Notes: generated from the letters alone by a model not told the origin. DNA of 64,000 nt from an uncultured Bacteroidota bacterium (GCA_903834765.1 CAILKE010000050.1:61722-125721), one strand, 5' to 3'. Counted from the stretch's first letter, positions 19,701 to 27,921 are shown. Translations and numbers: made by a program.

Positions 19701-21727
19701 CTACTTGGACCTGGAGACGAAGTTAATGCAGCAGAAACTGTGAAAGTACAACCGAAATTATTCGTTAAAGTAATAATTGGCGTAACAGCACCTAAACCAG
19801 TTACAGTTTGGCCAGACACAGAGCCTAAACTACTTGCTATTGGCAAATTAAGAGTTTGACCACCACTTGAAGTATTATTTATAACAACAATACCATTTGA
19901 AGCGCCACACGAAGGATTAGTGAAAGTAAGCGTTGCGGAAGGGTTTGGTCGTATTGTAACTGTAACAACGGCAGTGGCCGCAGGGCAACTTCCAGATGCA
20001 GGAACAGTATAAGTATAGTTATATGTTCCAGCAGTATAAGATGCAGGGTTAATTGTACCTAAATAACCGCCTGTAAGTGCCGGCGCAGGGCCGGTCCAAG
20101 TACCAGTTGTTGCAACTCCACTTCCTAATAGTGAATATAAATTTGAACTTGCTGCTGAGCTACAAACCCCTAATGTATTACTAACACCCGCGTAAGGCCC
20201 TGGTGTTACTGTTACACATCTAACAGTTGTATAACTGCATCCAAAATTATCAACTGCTGTTAACGTGTAACAATAGGTACCAGTTGCGGTAGGTGTAATT
20301 ACAGCATTATTGCCTGATGTAGAAGTTATATTTGGCCCACTCCATGTCTGAGTAACAATGGTTGGAGTAAAAGATTGAGATGCAGGAACTGCTGTATTAA
20401 AATTGATATCCCAATTAAAAATATAGCCATTATCTGCACCTAAGTTATCAGTCACCTTAATCGTCCACGAACCATTTAAAGGACAACCAATTAAACTATT
20501 AAAATTCCCTGTAGGTGCATATGTGCCCGCAGCTATTGAAGTATTTGGTGGCGTTCCTTGCCCAGCAATCGTAGGTCCATTGCATAATAAAACAGTTCCA
20601 GACATAGAAAAACAATAATATGCACCAACACCTGGCCCAACTGCTGGGTCATCTAATGGCGCTCCTAAATAATTATAAGCTCCGCCTGGATAATCTTTTA
20701 AATTACATACTTGTCCATTTGGACAAAGAATTTGTATAGATAAATCACCCTGATAAGAATGCTCCATGTTTAAACAAATATTAGCAATATCAGCTGCAGA
20801 TGTAACCGTTTGTGATGAACCATAACAATCTACAACTATAGAAGTACTGTAAGACAAACCAGAACCATCTGGCAAAAATGTTGTTCCGGAAATTGGTGGC
20901 GTACAGTTAGCTACATAGGGAGTTGGTGATACAGAACCAATTAATGTAGCCGATTGGCCCAAACAAATACTCGTTGTTGATGTTGTTGTGGCTGAAAAAG
21001 ATGGTGTGGTTGAAACTTGAACTATTTGATTAATTTTATTGTAATTAACACATCCTGCTTTATTTATATTTAAGTTTACTACATAAACTCCTGGATTAGG
21101 ATAGGTTGTTGTTGCATTTGGCGAAGCAGATGCCGGAGAACTTGTACCATTATCAAAAGCCCATGAGTAGGTTGCACCGGTGCTACTACCAGATGAGAAA
21201 GTTCCACCTCCATTAAAAGTCACTGATCCTCCTTGACATACTCGAATGATACTACCTGCTCCTGGTGCTGGAGTTGAACTTACAAATGTAGAATTGATCG
21301 TTTCACAAGGCACAACGCATGAAATAGTTGCAGCCCAACCTGCATTATTAATACTGGCATCTGATGTAAAAACAAAAGTTAAACAACCTGTTGTGTTTGT
21401 ACCGGTTGCTTGAACTGTTCCTGGACCTAGTAGGCCTGTATAGGTTCCTAGCGATGGAGAAGACGTATTTGGACCATTATAAACGGTTAAAAAATCGTAA
21501 CTATTCTCAAGATCAAAAGATGTAAATATCATTTGTAACTTATTTCCAGCAATGGAAGGACAAAAAGTCTTAGTAAATGTTTGACTAGTTCCATATGTAG
21601 CAGCACTTCCGCCTGAATCATAAAAAGTTCCTGCACAAGTATTTACTGAAACATTGCTCATGTTATACGTTTGAGCAACCGAGGCAAGTGAAATTAAAGC
21701 TAAAAATAATGTGATTAATTGTTTCAT
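13778..21727 (-). CDS. Giant SprB-repeat surface protein with CUB, PKD and T9SS type B sorting domains
   Basis: This is a 2649-residue exported protein. A signal peptide ends near residue 18 (SVAQ). Next is a CUB-like domain (about 25-136, SYDFLTVYNG...NNAGWAATISC), a PKD domain (about 145-240), and a proprotein-convertase P-like domain (about 275-442, VVDCYG...HSYQGDLSIQILCPNG...GSWTIKVTDNLGADNG). Ig-like segments precede about 21 SprB-type repeats (about 600-2200), each with a conserved cysteine (NVSCFG..NG) and GGTP.YTYSW. A PKD domain (about 2465-2550) and the type B sorting domain (FTPDANGKNDMF...FDRWGENVF...GHVTVL) end the protein. SprB repeats occur in gliding adhesins, so a motility or attachment role is plausible but inferred. 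The 131-residue gene upstream is probably in the same operon. Confidence 0.93.
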   Translation of the reverse strand: MKQLITLFLALISLASVAQTYNMSNVSVNTCAGTFYDSGGSAATYGTSQTFTKTFCPSIAGNKLQMIFTSFDLENSYDFLTVYNGPNTSSPSLGTYTGLLGPGTVQATGTNTTGCLTFVFTSDASINNAGWAATISCVVPCETINSTFVSSTPAPGAGSIIRVCQGGSVTFNGGGTFSSGSSTGATYSWAFDNGTSSPASASPNATTTYPNPGVYVVNLNINKAGCVNYNKINQIVQVSTTPSFSATTTSTTSICLGQSATLIGSVSPTPYVANCTPPISGTTFLPDGSGLSYSTSIVVDCYGSSQTVTSAADIANICLNMEHSYQGDLSIQILCPNGQVCNLKDYPGGAYNYLGAPLDDPAVGPGVGAYYCFSMSGTVLLCNGPTIAGQGTPPNTSIAAGTYAPTGNFNSLIGCPLNGSWTIKVTDNLGADNGYIFNWDINFNTAVPASQSFTPTIVTQTWSGPNITSTSGNNAVITPTATGTYCYTLTAVDNFGCSYTTVRCVTVTPGPYAGVSNTLGVCSSAASSNLYSLLGSGVATTGTWTGPAPALTGGYLGTINPASYTAGTYNYTYTVPASGSCPAATAVVTVTIRPNPSATLTFTNPSCGASNGIVVINNTSSGGQTLNLPIASSLGSVSGQTVTGLGAVTPIITLTNNFGCTFTVSAALTSSPGPSSITLSPTNASCGQNNGSFTFASPVGGTAPYTYALNAGPFTAVSPITGLASGTYSLTVRDVNGCIYVQTVIIGSSSGPTAIAGTPGPASCAGATGTYTVTGVTGGTPTYSYSIDGGAYVTNSTFGGLSAGTHSISVKDANGCTFPSTFSIGLTAGISSATVNASSVSCGATNGTATVSLVTGGTPAYSYSYDGAGFVGSSNTTGLAAGNHTVVIKDVNTCTLSVLYTVVSLGSPTTSITSFSNVSCFGGANGSCTIAIPTGGAGGPYTYSISTSPVSSNGIGTFTGLSVGVYNITVKDVGGCIATTSLTINQPSQVAVTPSSIPVKCFGTATGTINVVGSGGTPAYTYNLNGGTYQSSAIFANQNAGTYIVGIKDANLCLSTQTVTITQPTALAISVSSQNANCTAANGIGSVSVTGGSPIYTYTWTGTGGAASTSNGLIGGNYTVTATDANGCVISSPVTIGITLGGSASITASTNITCNGFNNGIMTAGITGGASPFTYSWSPGGQTSSTASNLAPNTYSCTITDFYGCKSTAFGTVTQPSVLSPIMNSQNVKCFGTSTGTISVTGSGGTAPYTYLWPTLASTLSTVNNVAIGIYSCTTTDANNCSITQTIAVTQPSSITLTSTVTSAICNQANGSATISIAGGSPAYTQTWSAGSTTTAQGSVFAGTYTINVKDANNCTQTLAVTIPNQSGPAISVVSQTNVSCFGTCNGAATTSVSGGATPYVYSWSNGQVTGSGTNLCAQIYTVSVTDNNGCIASTSVNITQPSVLTVTVSPTNPKCFGESTGYGIAAAIGGSPGYSYAWTGGGGNAATSNLLGAGNYGISVTDSKGCVVTSSMVLSNPLAMSASISSTNVTCFNACNGIAAATSTNGVGAVSYYWTGGASPITAQTATGLCAGTYTMLATDQNNCTGSSIVTITQPTQITANITSSGSVTCNGGNNGFASLTPGGGTGAYSFTWSPSGGNGATANTLIAGNYVVTVKDINLCAATASITILQPSPLATTLTTTNVKCNGASDGTGNVAFAGGSGSTTFLWQPGLQSGNSVNNLGIGSQTVTITSNGVCPTVLTFTLTQPAPLSAVISTTNSNCSQANGKACVTVGGGTAPLSYQWNNGPTTLCINNIVSGAYTFTVTDANLCTLAASGLINDIAGPSVVVTSTTAVKCFGQSNGTANTTITGGVTPYNINWSANSSTVQNVTNFNAGLHNITVTDAAGCVGTAGVTITEPPALVSAIGSYSNVSCAGFTNGQATILVNGGTPNYNYVWTPSAQTSSVLINVGASTYTCNVTDANLCTTSQVVTISQPSPLVITSSSVTNVSCFGGNNGQIITNVSGGTPGLTYSWTPTQTNSGVIGGLVQGSYSLVVTDVNSCSVNANFTVIEPSALIASANTLPAKCGLSNGSATTTATGGNGGYSYTWNTAPAQIGSVANSMSPGNWNCIIIDNKGCSLTQTVNVANAPSPIITGFTTTQPICFGQQNGSIVINYTSGTPSYSVAWSNSISQVQTTSGLSQTLTGVGSGVYTATVTDSYGCNTSGFATVNAAQFLGINSSTIQTICFGQSAQIYAAGFGGVTSSPYTYTWTPAIGVGGGPITVSPTVNSFYTVAMSDVNGCTTSPVIITVNVTPSLSVTGFAVTKCSGAAVTLSPIFTSPGNGGVPQYNYSWSNGATTNSITVNANFLTTPNIYTVTVGDGCTIPIASGVFTVNANPIPTGTFAAITTTACAPSTITFSATTGSASDTYNWYVDLKDMIGTTNPVSYNFLNADTFSIDLVITDALTGCQSVITRPNYIIIYPQPVADFYAVPPTASIIDPTISFTNTTKGAVSYIWNFGDPAALGGGNNSTFENPSHTYGFAGTYNVSLLATSIHGCTAVVSHPIEITPDFALFIPNCFTPDANGKNDMFQPLGVGIDEENYRMDIFDRWGENVFTSNNFRKGWDGTVKGSTKVAPQGVYVYKLQVVDLQGNKHPFVGHVTVLRENQ
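15115..19930 (-). repeat. Coding array of about 21 SprB-type repeats
   Basis: Counting the recurring Cys-centred start (C(F/N/G)...NG followed by GG.P.Y.Y.W) gives about 21 units of roughly 70-80 residues. The units differ considerably from each other, so this is an old array rather than a recent expansion. Boundaries are approximate. Confidence 0.8.
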
Positions 21728-21786
21728 ATTGAAGTAAATAATAGTTAGTTAAGGGCTAATGTATTTCAGAAAAAAAGAAGAAAATA

Positions 21787-22182
21787 TTAATTAATTTTTT
21801 GTGGCTCTATAATGATAATGTAATTTGTATTATCTACCCTATATACCATATTTGAATTTGTATAAAAATTAAAATTATATTTAATGGGATTAAAGTTATC
21901 AGGATTAAACACCTCATCATAAGTCAATGCAGGGTTATACTTATTTAGTAATGGAATACTAGATAATTTAGGAAATTTATTGTTAGTAGAAGAAGGAGAT
22001 TCTACTATTTTAACTCTATTAACAATGATATCTGTTAAATAGCTGAGACGAGTCGGATTATTATATACTTCTTGTTGCGCAAAAGTACCATAAACCTCTT
22101 GAATTTTTTCATTTATTTGCTGTGCATTAACTTGCAATGATAATAAAGTAAAAAATGCAAAAGCAACAATAATAGGTTTCAT
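21787..22182 (-). CDS. Small secreted conserved hypothetical protein upstream of the giant T9SS gene
   Basis: This 131-residue protein has a clean signal peptide (hydrophobic core, cleavage near VNAQ at 18-21). The mature part shows YNPALTYDEVFNPDNFNP, YNFNFYTNSNMVYRVDN and a C-terminal TNYIIIIEPQ. I know similar small proteins beside type B sorting-domain genes in Bacteroidota but no assigned function. It is 59 bp upstream of the giant gene with no terminator between, so co-expression is likely. It could be a periplasmic helper or a surface-attached partner, but that is inference from position only. Confidence 0.7.
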   Translation of the reverse strand: MKPIIVAFAFFTLLSLQVNAQQINEKIQEVYGTFAQQEVYNNPTRLSYLTDIIVNRVKIVESPSSTNNKFPKLSSIPLLNKYNPALTYDEVFNPDNFNPIKYNFNFYTNSNMVYRVDNTNYIIIIEPQKIN

Positions 22183-22205
22183 GTAAAATAGTTTTTAGTT
22201 TGAGC

Positions 22206-22238
22206 TAAAGATAAACAATTCATTAAAAAAAATGACAA
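22206..22238 (-). promoter_or_regulatory. Candidate promoter of the small secreted gene and giant adhesin operon
   Basis: On the minus strand TTG (22238-22236) and TATCTTTA (22213-22206) are separated by 22 bp, near the Bacteroidota TTTG/TAnnTTTG spacing. The ATG at 22182 follows 23 bp after the -7 box. The rest of the 162-bp gap is AT-rich with nothing else seen. Confidence 0.35.
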
Positions 22239-22344
22239 CATTAACTAAGTCATTTAATCAATTCACTCATTAATATAAGATTTAATGTAATAAATAATCA
22301 AAATTTAAATTAATTGATATTTAATCTAAATTATAACAAATCGA

Positions 22345-24339
22345 TTAACGAACGACTGTTCTCCCTAAAATTTTATTAACACGTTTTTTTTGATTTTCCA
22401 AAGAAATTAAAAAACGGAACACATCTTCATTCTCAAATGGATCGGCAGTTTTTAATAATTCTTTAGTTGAGGATATTATTGTTGATAAGCGTTTTTCTTT
22501 TAATGAAAATAATTGATGTTCAACACCTCGTTTTATCGCATGTATTTCTTTTGGAATCGCAACTCCCAATGTTTCCCATTTAGGCGAAACAACATCTGAA
22601 AAAGAAGCGACATCAATGGCCACTTGGGAAATTGCAGGATTTTGATGATGTGTAAACGTTTGAAGTACGGGGATAATTCCTTTTTCTAATTCATGCTGAA
22701 ATTCATCCAACACTAACTGATAAATAGGATTGATAAATTGTATCTGATCTCGCCATAATTCAAAAATTACAAACTCACAAACCGTTAATTGTATATTAAT
22801 TTCCTTGCTGTCTGTATCTTCAGCTTCTAGATCAACTAATACATTTCCATATTGCATCATCATCCGCAACAACTCCTTTTCTTCGTGATCTAAAATGGCA
22901 TCAACTACTTTTTCTTCTTCGCTGTATTCTTCTGGAGGAGCCTCATTAAAATTATTTGAACTATTTGACGCATTATTAGAATTATCTTTTGGTAAATGTT
23001 TTCCTGTTTTTTTACGAATGAGTTTATTAATTTCTATTTGTAAAATTTGCTCGTGAATGTCCATTATTTTAGAACATTCTTTGACATATACACTTCTGTT
23101 AATCGCATCCGGAATAACAGCAATGCTCTCAACAATATCCTTAATTAATTCAGCACGCTTAATGGGGTCGTTCTCTACTTCCTTATATAATAAGCTTGTT
23201 TTGAAGGAAATAAAATCTTTGCTGTTATGTTTAATGAATTCTTTAAACTCTTCGTTCGACACTTTTTTACTATATGAGTCCGGGTCGTCTCCATCAGGAA
23301 ATAATAAGACACGCACATTCATTCCTTCTTCTAAAATCAAATCAATGCCTCGAAAACTAGCTTTAATTCCTGCAAAATCACCATCGTATAAAATAGTAAT
23401 GTTTTTAGTAAAGCGATGTATGAGTTTAATTTGTTCAACTGTTAGCGATGTACCAGAAGAAGCCACTACATTTTCGATACCTGATTGATGCATCGAAATC
23501 ACATCCGTATAACCTTCTACTAAATAACAATTATCGTCTTGGATAATATTCTTCTTAGCTTGAAATAAGCCATATAGAGTTTTACTTTTATCGTAAATGT
23601 CTGTTTGTGGCGAATTAATATACTTTGCTAATTTTTTATCGGATGTTAAAATTCGTCCACCAAATCCTATAACACGCCCAGTTATATTATGTATAGGAAA
23701 CATCACACGACCTGTGTATCTATCAAAAATATCTTTTTCGGTAATCGGACTTCCTTCCACATGATTGTTAGAAAGAATAGACATCCCGGTCTTTACAAGG
23801 TATTCGGGCTTATAACCATTTTTAACGGCTGTTTCTGAGAATTTTCGCCGTTCTTCCGAACTATAACCTAATTGAAATTTCTCAATAATATCTTGTCGGA
23901 AACCTCGCTCTATAAAATAGCCTAAGCCTATAGAGCGACCCATATCATCATTTAACAATAAATCATGAAAGTACTTTTGTGCATATTGCATCACAATGTA
24001 AAGACTTTCTTTTTCGTTTTGTATTAACTTTTCTTCAACCGTAATTTCTTTTTCTACGACTTCAATACCATATTTATTGGCTAAATATTTCAATGCTTCC
24101 GGATACGATAAACTCTCGTGATCCATAATGAAATTAACAGCTGTACCTGATTTGCCACAACCAAAACATTTGTAAATTCCCTTGGCAGGCGAAACCGTAA
24201 AGGATGGTGATTTTTCTCCATGAAAAGGACATAATCCTAATAAATTAGCGCCTCGTTTTTTTAGGGTAATAAAATCACCAATAACGTCCTCTACGCGAGC
24301 CGTATCAATAATTTTATCTATGGTGAGTTTTGGTATCAA
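22345..24339 (-). CDS. dnaG: DNA primase
   Basis: This 664-residue enzyme makes RNA primers at the replication fork. The CHC2 zinc ribbon has ligands C37, H40, C58 and C61 (LCPFHGEKSPSF...YKCFGCG). The catalytic core follows, with FGGRIL near 225, and the TOPRIM motifs VEGYTDVISMHQSG (Glu near 272) and LYDGDFAG (near 316-323). A polar, Asn-rich linker (about 447-465) leads to a divergent C-terminal helicase-interaction domain. Size is normal for Bacteroidota. It is divergent from the hydrolase gene at 24378 with 38 bp between the starts. Confidence 0.96.
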   Translation of the reverse strand: MIPKLTIDKIIDTARVEDVIGDFITLKKRGANLLGLCPFHGEKSPSFTVSPAKGIYKCFGCGKSGTAVNFIMDHESLSYPEALKYLANKYGIEVVEKEITVEEKLIQNEKESLYIVMQYAQKYFHDLLLNDDMGRSIGLGYFIERGFRQDIIEKFQLGYSSEERRKFSETAVKNGYKPEYLVKTGMSILSNNHVEGSPITEKDIFDRYTGRVMFPIHNITGRVIGFGGRILTSDKKLAKYINSPQTDIYDKSKTLYGLFQAKKNIIQDDNCYLVEGYTDVISMHQSGIENVVASSGTSLTVEQIKLIHRFTKNITILYDGDFAGIKASFRGIDLILEEGMNVRVLLFPDGDDPDSYSKKVSNEEFKEFIKHNSKDFISFKTSLLYKEVENDPIKRAELIKDIVESIAVIPDAINRSVYVKECSKIMDIHEQILQIEINKLIRKKTGKHLPKDNSNNASNSSNNFNEAPPEEYSEEEKVVDAILDHEEKELLRMMMQYGNVLVDLEAEDTDSKEINIQLTVCEFVIFELWRDQIQFINPIYQLVLDEFQHELEKGIIPVLQTFTHHQNPAISQVAIDVASFSDVVSPKWETLGVAIPKEIHAIKRGVEHQLFSLKEKRLSTIISSTKELLKTADPFENEDVFRFLISLENQKKRVNKILGRTVVR

Positions 24340-24346
24340 AAAAAAG

Positions 24347-24354
24347 TATTTTTG
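24347..24354 (+). promoter_or_regulatory. Candidate -7 box for the alpha/beta hydrolase gene
   Basis: TATTTTTG matches TAnnTTTG exactly and lies 23 bp before the ATG at 24378. No convincing -33 TTTG at the usual spacing was found. Confidence 0.4.
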
Positions 24355-24377
24355 GACTATAAATATACTCCAAAATA

Positions 24378-25709
24378 ATGATGTCTTTTAAAAATATTAT
24401 CCTCGTTGCTATTTTAGTTTTCAGTTTTTTTTCGAATTTAAAAAGTCAGAAAGCTATTCAACAATCGCAAGCTATTTTTGATAATTTAAAAACTAATCGT
24501 CTTGAAAAAATAGATGCGCAATTTGATTCACTTGGCATGGGAAAGCTTGTTAAAGCTATGCAAACAGAAGCGTACAAAAAAGAATTAGCCGTATTAGGGA
24601 AACCAAAAAAATTACTAGCTATATATGATGAAGATGCTGGCTGCAAAAAAAGAACTGCCTTAGCTATTGAGTTTAAAAAAGAAAAAAAACTACTAACGAT
24701 ATTATTTAATCAACAACATCGTATAGAAAATTTAAAATTGATGCCTTACAGCGAAACCCCATTTCATATCTTAAAGGGTTATAAAGGGTTTAGCGAAGTT
24801 ACCGATTTGACCACTGAAGTTAAAACACGAGATGGCTTAACATTAGGGGCTAATATTGCCTTTGGCGACACATCCAAACAAAAATCGCCTATAGTAATTT
24901 TTGTTCAAGGCTCAGGACCAAGCGATAGAGATGAAACCCTTGGGCCTAATAAAATTTTCAGAGATCTAGCTCAAGGCTTAGCACAACAAGGTGTTGTGAG
25001 TTTGCGTTACGATAAACGTACTTATGCTTATTCTAATAATTTGACTGTATTAAATGACAGCTTAACCTTATATGAAGAAACTATTAATGATGCTATAGAC
25101 GCTGTTAATATTGCACAACAATTTACATTTATTGACACGACTCAAATTTATATTATTGGTCATAGCCAAGGAGCAATGTGTGCTCCAAAGATGGCAGAGT
25201 TATGCCCTAAATTAAAAGGTATTATTATGATGGCGGCACCGTCCAAAAATTTGGTAGATATTATTCCAGAACAAATAGAGTATATGGCCAATATAGATGA
25301 TAGCATTTCTAATAAAGAACAAATGCAAATCAATAGCATTAAATGGATGGTAGAAAAAATTAAATCGCCAACACTCAGCAATAAGACTCCAAAAACGATG
25401 CTGATGGGTGCTAGCGCAAAGTATTGGAAAAGTGTATTGAATTACAACCAAGTTGAAACAGCTAAAAAATTAACACTACCCATTTTTATTTTAAATGGAG
25501 AAAGAGATTATCAGGTAAGAATGATTGAATTTGAAAACTGGCATAATGAATTGAACAAACAAAAAAATGTTACGTATCAATATTACCAAAAATTAAATCA
25601 TTTGTTTTTAGAAGGTGAAGGTGCGCCAAACCCAAAAGAATATGACATTCCAGGACATATTCCTCAATATGTGATTGATGATTTGGTGAAATTTATTTTA
25701 AAGAAATAA
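24378..25709 (+). CDS. Secreted alpha/beta hydrolase
   Basis: This 443-residue exported serine hydrolase has a signal peptide (about 1-24). An N-terminal all-helical or barrel-like domain of about 120 residues resembles DUF3887-type modules, and an alpha/beta hydrolase fold follows. It shows IVIFVQGSGPSDRDETLGPN (oxyanion region), YDKRTYAYS, and the nucleophile elbow IIGHSQGAM (Ser near 263). Near the C-terminus are LNGERDYQVR (likely acid, about 376-385) and LNHLFLEG (likely His, about 406). The substrate is unknown; peptidase or esterase activity is possible. ATG codons occur at 24378 and 24381. It converges with the lipoprotein gene, 5 bp between stops. Confidence 0.85.
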   Translation: MMSFKNIILVAILVFSFFSNLKSQKAIQQSQAIFDNLKTNRLEKIDAQFDSLGMGKLVKAMQTEAYKKELAVLGKPKKLLAIYDEDAGCKKRTALAIEFKKEKKLLTILFNQQHRIENLKLMPYSETPFHILKGYKGFSEVTDLTTEVKTRDGLTLGANIAFGDTSKQKSPIVIFVQGSGPSDRDETLGPNKIFRDLAQGLAQQGVVSLRYDKRTYAYSNNLTVLNDSLTLYEETINDAIDAVNIAQQFTFIDTTQIYIIGHSQGAMCAPKMAELCPKLKGIIMMAAPSKNLVDIIPEQIEYMANIDDSISNKEQMQINSIKWMVEKIKSPTLSNKTPKTMLMGASAKYWKSVLNYNQVETAKKLTLPIFILNGERDYQVRMIEFENWHNELNKQKNVTYQYYQKLNHLFLEGEGAPNPKEYDIPGHIPQYVIDDLVKFILKK

Positions 25710-25714
25710 TGGAA

Positions 25715-26755
25715 TTAATTCCCTAACTGATAATTTAAACGCTGATTACTTTGCTTACGATATCTCAGCATATTGACATATTGCAGGGCTAATTTATTAT
25801 TATAATTTTCATAAGCCTTTTGAGCCCACTCCATTGCTTTATCAATATCTCCATTGATCTCACTTAGTATAGCCATGTTATAACATGCTCGTCCAGCAAT
25901 TTTTCGTTTAGAACTTTTCGTTTCCTGTAACCATAATTCGCCAGCGCCATCCCAATTTCGTGTTCTAGCTTTTCTGGTAGCTATTTTAAAATTATAATTT
26001 CCTTTCACATAATACTCTCTTCTTAATGTTACCCAATAAGGAATAATACGGTTTGAATAATCTCGTCCCATTCTATTGGAACTTTGTTTAATGGCTTCTT
26101 TTCTGCCAAGCAAAGCCTCCGTCGTATTTAATATCGTTGCTGCATTCGCAGTAATAGATAAATTATCTACCATAGGATATTCATCTAATATGTATTTATT
26201 TTTTGGATCATAAATACGCCAACTAGTTTTAACAGTAGTAGTAATATTTACTTGCGCTTGTGCAACTGTATTAATAACATCCATGACGTTATTTATTTTT
26301 GGTGTATTTGTAAAAGGAACAACTTTTAATTGAGTATCAAATATTTCTAAACTAAATAAAATATCTACGCCGTATTTATTGCAAATACTCTCCACATCAT
26401 TCCACATTAAATGAGACGGGAACGTTCCTATTACTGGTGTTTTAACGTCTACTGCATTTAATAATTTAATGGTGTCAAAACGTTTATTTTGCGCTAAAGC
26501 ATCATTCAATCCTTTCAAGCATTCAGTACTGGCGTCTTTAATCAATTGCAAGGTTTCGCCTGAAGCATTTTGGTGGATGGTATTAAGTGTTTTATTATCG
26601 TCGGATGGAATGGCTCTGTTAATAATCCCTACATTTTTTGTTGAAGACGGAATAGTAACTGGAGAAGGATTTGTGGTGTTAATATACACCATATTAGTTT
26701 TACAAGAAGGAAAACCAATTAAAGTAACTATGATAAAAAAAAGAAGATTTTTCAA
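25715..26755 (-). CDS. Putative lipoprotein, DUF6340-like
   Basis: This 346-residue protein has an N-terminal hydrophobic segment ending in FPSC (Cys18), a plausible lipoprotein site. The central part reads VGIINRAIPSDDN...TLNTIHQ, then ECLKGLNDALAQNKRFDTIKLL, and the C-terminal part has a TPR-like pair (GELWLQETKSSKRKIAGRACYNMAILSE, then DIDKAMEWAQKAYE). This layout resembles the Bacteroidota family DUF6340, whose function I do not know. It lies 30 bp downstream of the PlsC-like gene on the same strand, probably co-transcribed. Confidence 0.65.
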   Translation of the reverse strand: MKNLLFFIIVTLIGFPSCKTNMVYINTTNPSPVTIPSSTKNVGIINRAIPSDDNKTLNTIHQNASGETLQLIKDASTECLKGLNDALAQNKRFDTIKLLNAVDVKTPVIGTFPSHLMWNDVESICNKYGVDILFSLEIFDTQLKVVPFTNTPKINNVMDVINTVAQAQVNITTTVKTSWRIYDPKNKYILDEYPMVDNLSITANAATILNTTEALLGRKEAIKQSSNRMGRDYSNRIIPYWVTLRREYYVKGNYNFKIATRKARTRNWDGAGELWLQETKSSKRKIAGRACYNMAILSEINGDIDKAMEWAQKAYENYNNKLALQYVNMLRYRKQSNQRLNYQLGN

Positions 26756-26785
26756 AGTATAAATGAATTAACTTTCATTATAAAA

Positions 26786-27640
26786 TTATTTTCCTATGCG
26801 ATACTCTTCAAACGTCATACCTTTCATAAATTCAGGTGAATAAATATATTGATAAATTAAATCTGCCCAAGCTTGATGAGTTTTACTATCATCTAAAATA
26901 GTGCTATCAAAAGGCTTACTGAAATGTACTCTGATGGTTCCTTTTTTTGCCCTAAACATTTCATCCGGCAAATACATCATCTCTATATTTGGTTTAATGC
27001 CAATACGTTTACGCCACATAGCAAAATTATAAAAGAACTTAGAGTTTTGCCCTTCCATAAAAACAGGTTGTATCATGCGTTTGTGATCAATGGCTTGCGT
27101 AACAAAACTTTTTTTCCATTTTAAATCCCTTACTAATCCTTGTTGTTTTCGAGAGACTAAACCCGCAGGAAAAAACAATAAAGCGCAATCAGTTCTAAAC
27201 ACTTCTTCCATCACTCGCAATGATTTGGCTGATGAAGATCCCAGTTTATTTACCGCAACAAATATATCACCGAAGTTTTTAATATTCTTTAAAACATCAT
27301 TTACGAAAAAACGCACATCAGTTCTAACATCCCCAACCGTTTTAATTAAAGCCATACCGTCTAAGCCACCTAAAGGGTGATTGGCTGCAATGACTATCGA
27401 GCCCGTTTTAGGAATTAAATGTGAATTTACGGCTTCAACATTTGCGCCCATATAAGCGAGGACTTTGGTATTAAAAACTAATCCTTCTTCATCCTTCAAT
27501 TGAAGCATGCAAGCATTAATATCATTTTCGTGTAATGTTCTTTTCAGCCAATTAATAACAAAACGAGGTAGCCATTTATAAACTTTCGTTGCTTTTTCTT
27601 GCAATACCTTATCTATATCAATAAACTTTTTGTGTTCCAT
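26786..27640 (-). CDS. 1-acyl-glycerol-3-phosphate acyltransferase-like protein (PlsC/hemolysin-type)
   Basis: This 284-residue acyltransferase has the PlsC-type motif NHPLGGLDG (about 82-90, an HX4D box). Later it shows FFPAGLVSRKQ, equivalent to the EGTRS region but with altered residues, and VRDLKWKKSFVTQA. Homologues are annotated as putative hemolysins or ornithine-lipid/phospholipid acyltransferases, so the acceptor may not be lysophosphatidate. The start at 27640 (MEHKKF) is chosen; nine extra residues from 27667 look non-native. Location is probably the inner-membrane face. It precedes the lipoprotein gene in a likely two-gene operon and is divergent from mraZ. Confidence 0.85.
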   Translation of the reverse strand: MEHKKFIDIDKVLQEKATKVYKWLPRFVINWLKRTLHENDINACMLQLKDEEGLVFNTKVLAYMGANVEAVNSHLIPKTGSIVIAANHPLGGLDGMALIKTVGDVRTDVRFFVNDVLKNIKNFGDIFVAVNKLGSSSAKSLRVMEEVFRTDCALLFFPAGLVSRKQQGLVRDLKWKKSFVTQAIDHKRMIQPVFMEGQNSKFFYNFAMWRKRIGIKPNIEMMYLPDEMFRAKKGTIRVHFSKPFDSTILDDSKTHQAWADLIYQYIYSPEFMKGMTFEEYRIGK

Positions 27641-27832
27641 AAGTGCGATTCCAAATATATAAAACAATTGTTAATATCTCTCAAATTCCAAATTGAATAA
27701 TCTGAAATAAATTATGAAACGCAAACAACTGTCATTATCAATGAAATCAACAAAAAGTAATCTAAAATCCTTATTTCACATACGTAAAAAATGATTACCA
27801 GCAATTAACAATATTTATTTTTTTCAACAAAA

Positions 27833-27866
27833 GTGGTAAAAAATGGCATAAAGTGGTAGAAAGTGG
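27833..27866 (+). promoter_or_regulatory. MraZ operator: four boxes with exact 10-bp spacing
   Basis: GTGG, ATGG, GTGG and GTGG begin at 27833, 27843, 27853 and 27863, each followed by an A-rich spacer. MraZ proteins are known to bind tandem TGG(G)-type boxes spaced about one helical turn upstream of their own gene. The array ends 12 bp before the -7 box, so binding would cover the -33 region and repress the whole dcw operon. Confidence 0.85.
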
Positions 27867-27878
27867 GAAAATTATAAT

Positions 27879-27886
27879 TATTTTTG
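27879..27886 (+). promoter_or_regulatory. Candidate -7 box of the dcw operon promoter
   Basis: TATTTTTG matches TAnnTTTG exactly, 35 bp before the mraZ ATG. The -33 position falls inside the MraZ boxes and has no good TTTG, which fits a promoter occluded by MraZ. Confidence 0.55.
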
Positions 27887-27921
27887 ACCATATTAATATT
27901 TAAAAGCTCTAAAAACCACTA

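Noticed and set aside
13778..21727. Possible CRISPR-like or satellite array
   Set aside because: The periodicity is in protein repeats of 70-80 residues with diverged DNA, not in short identical direct repeats.
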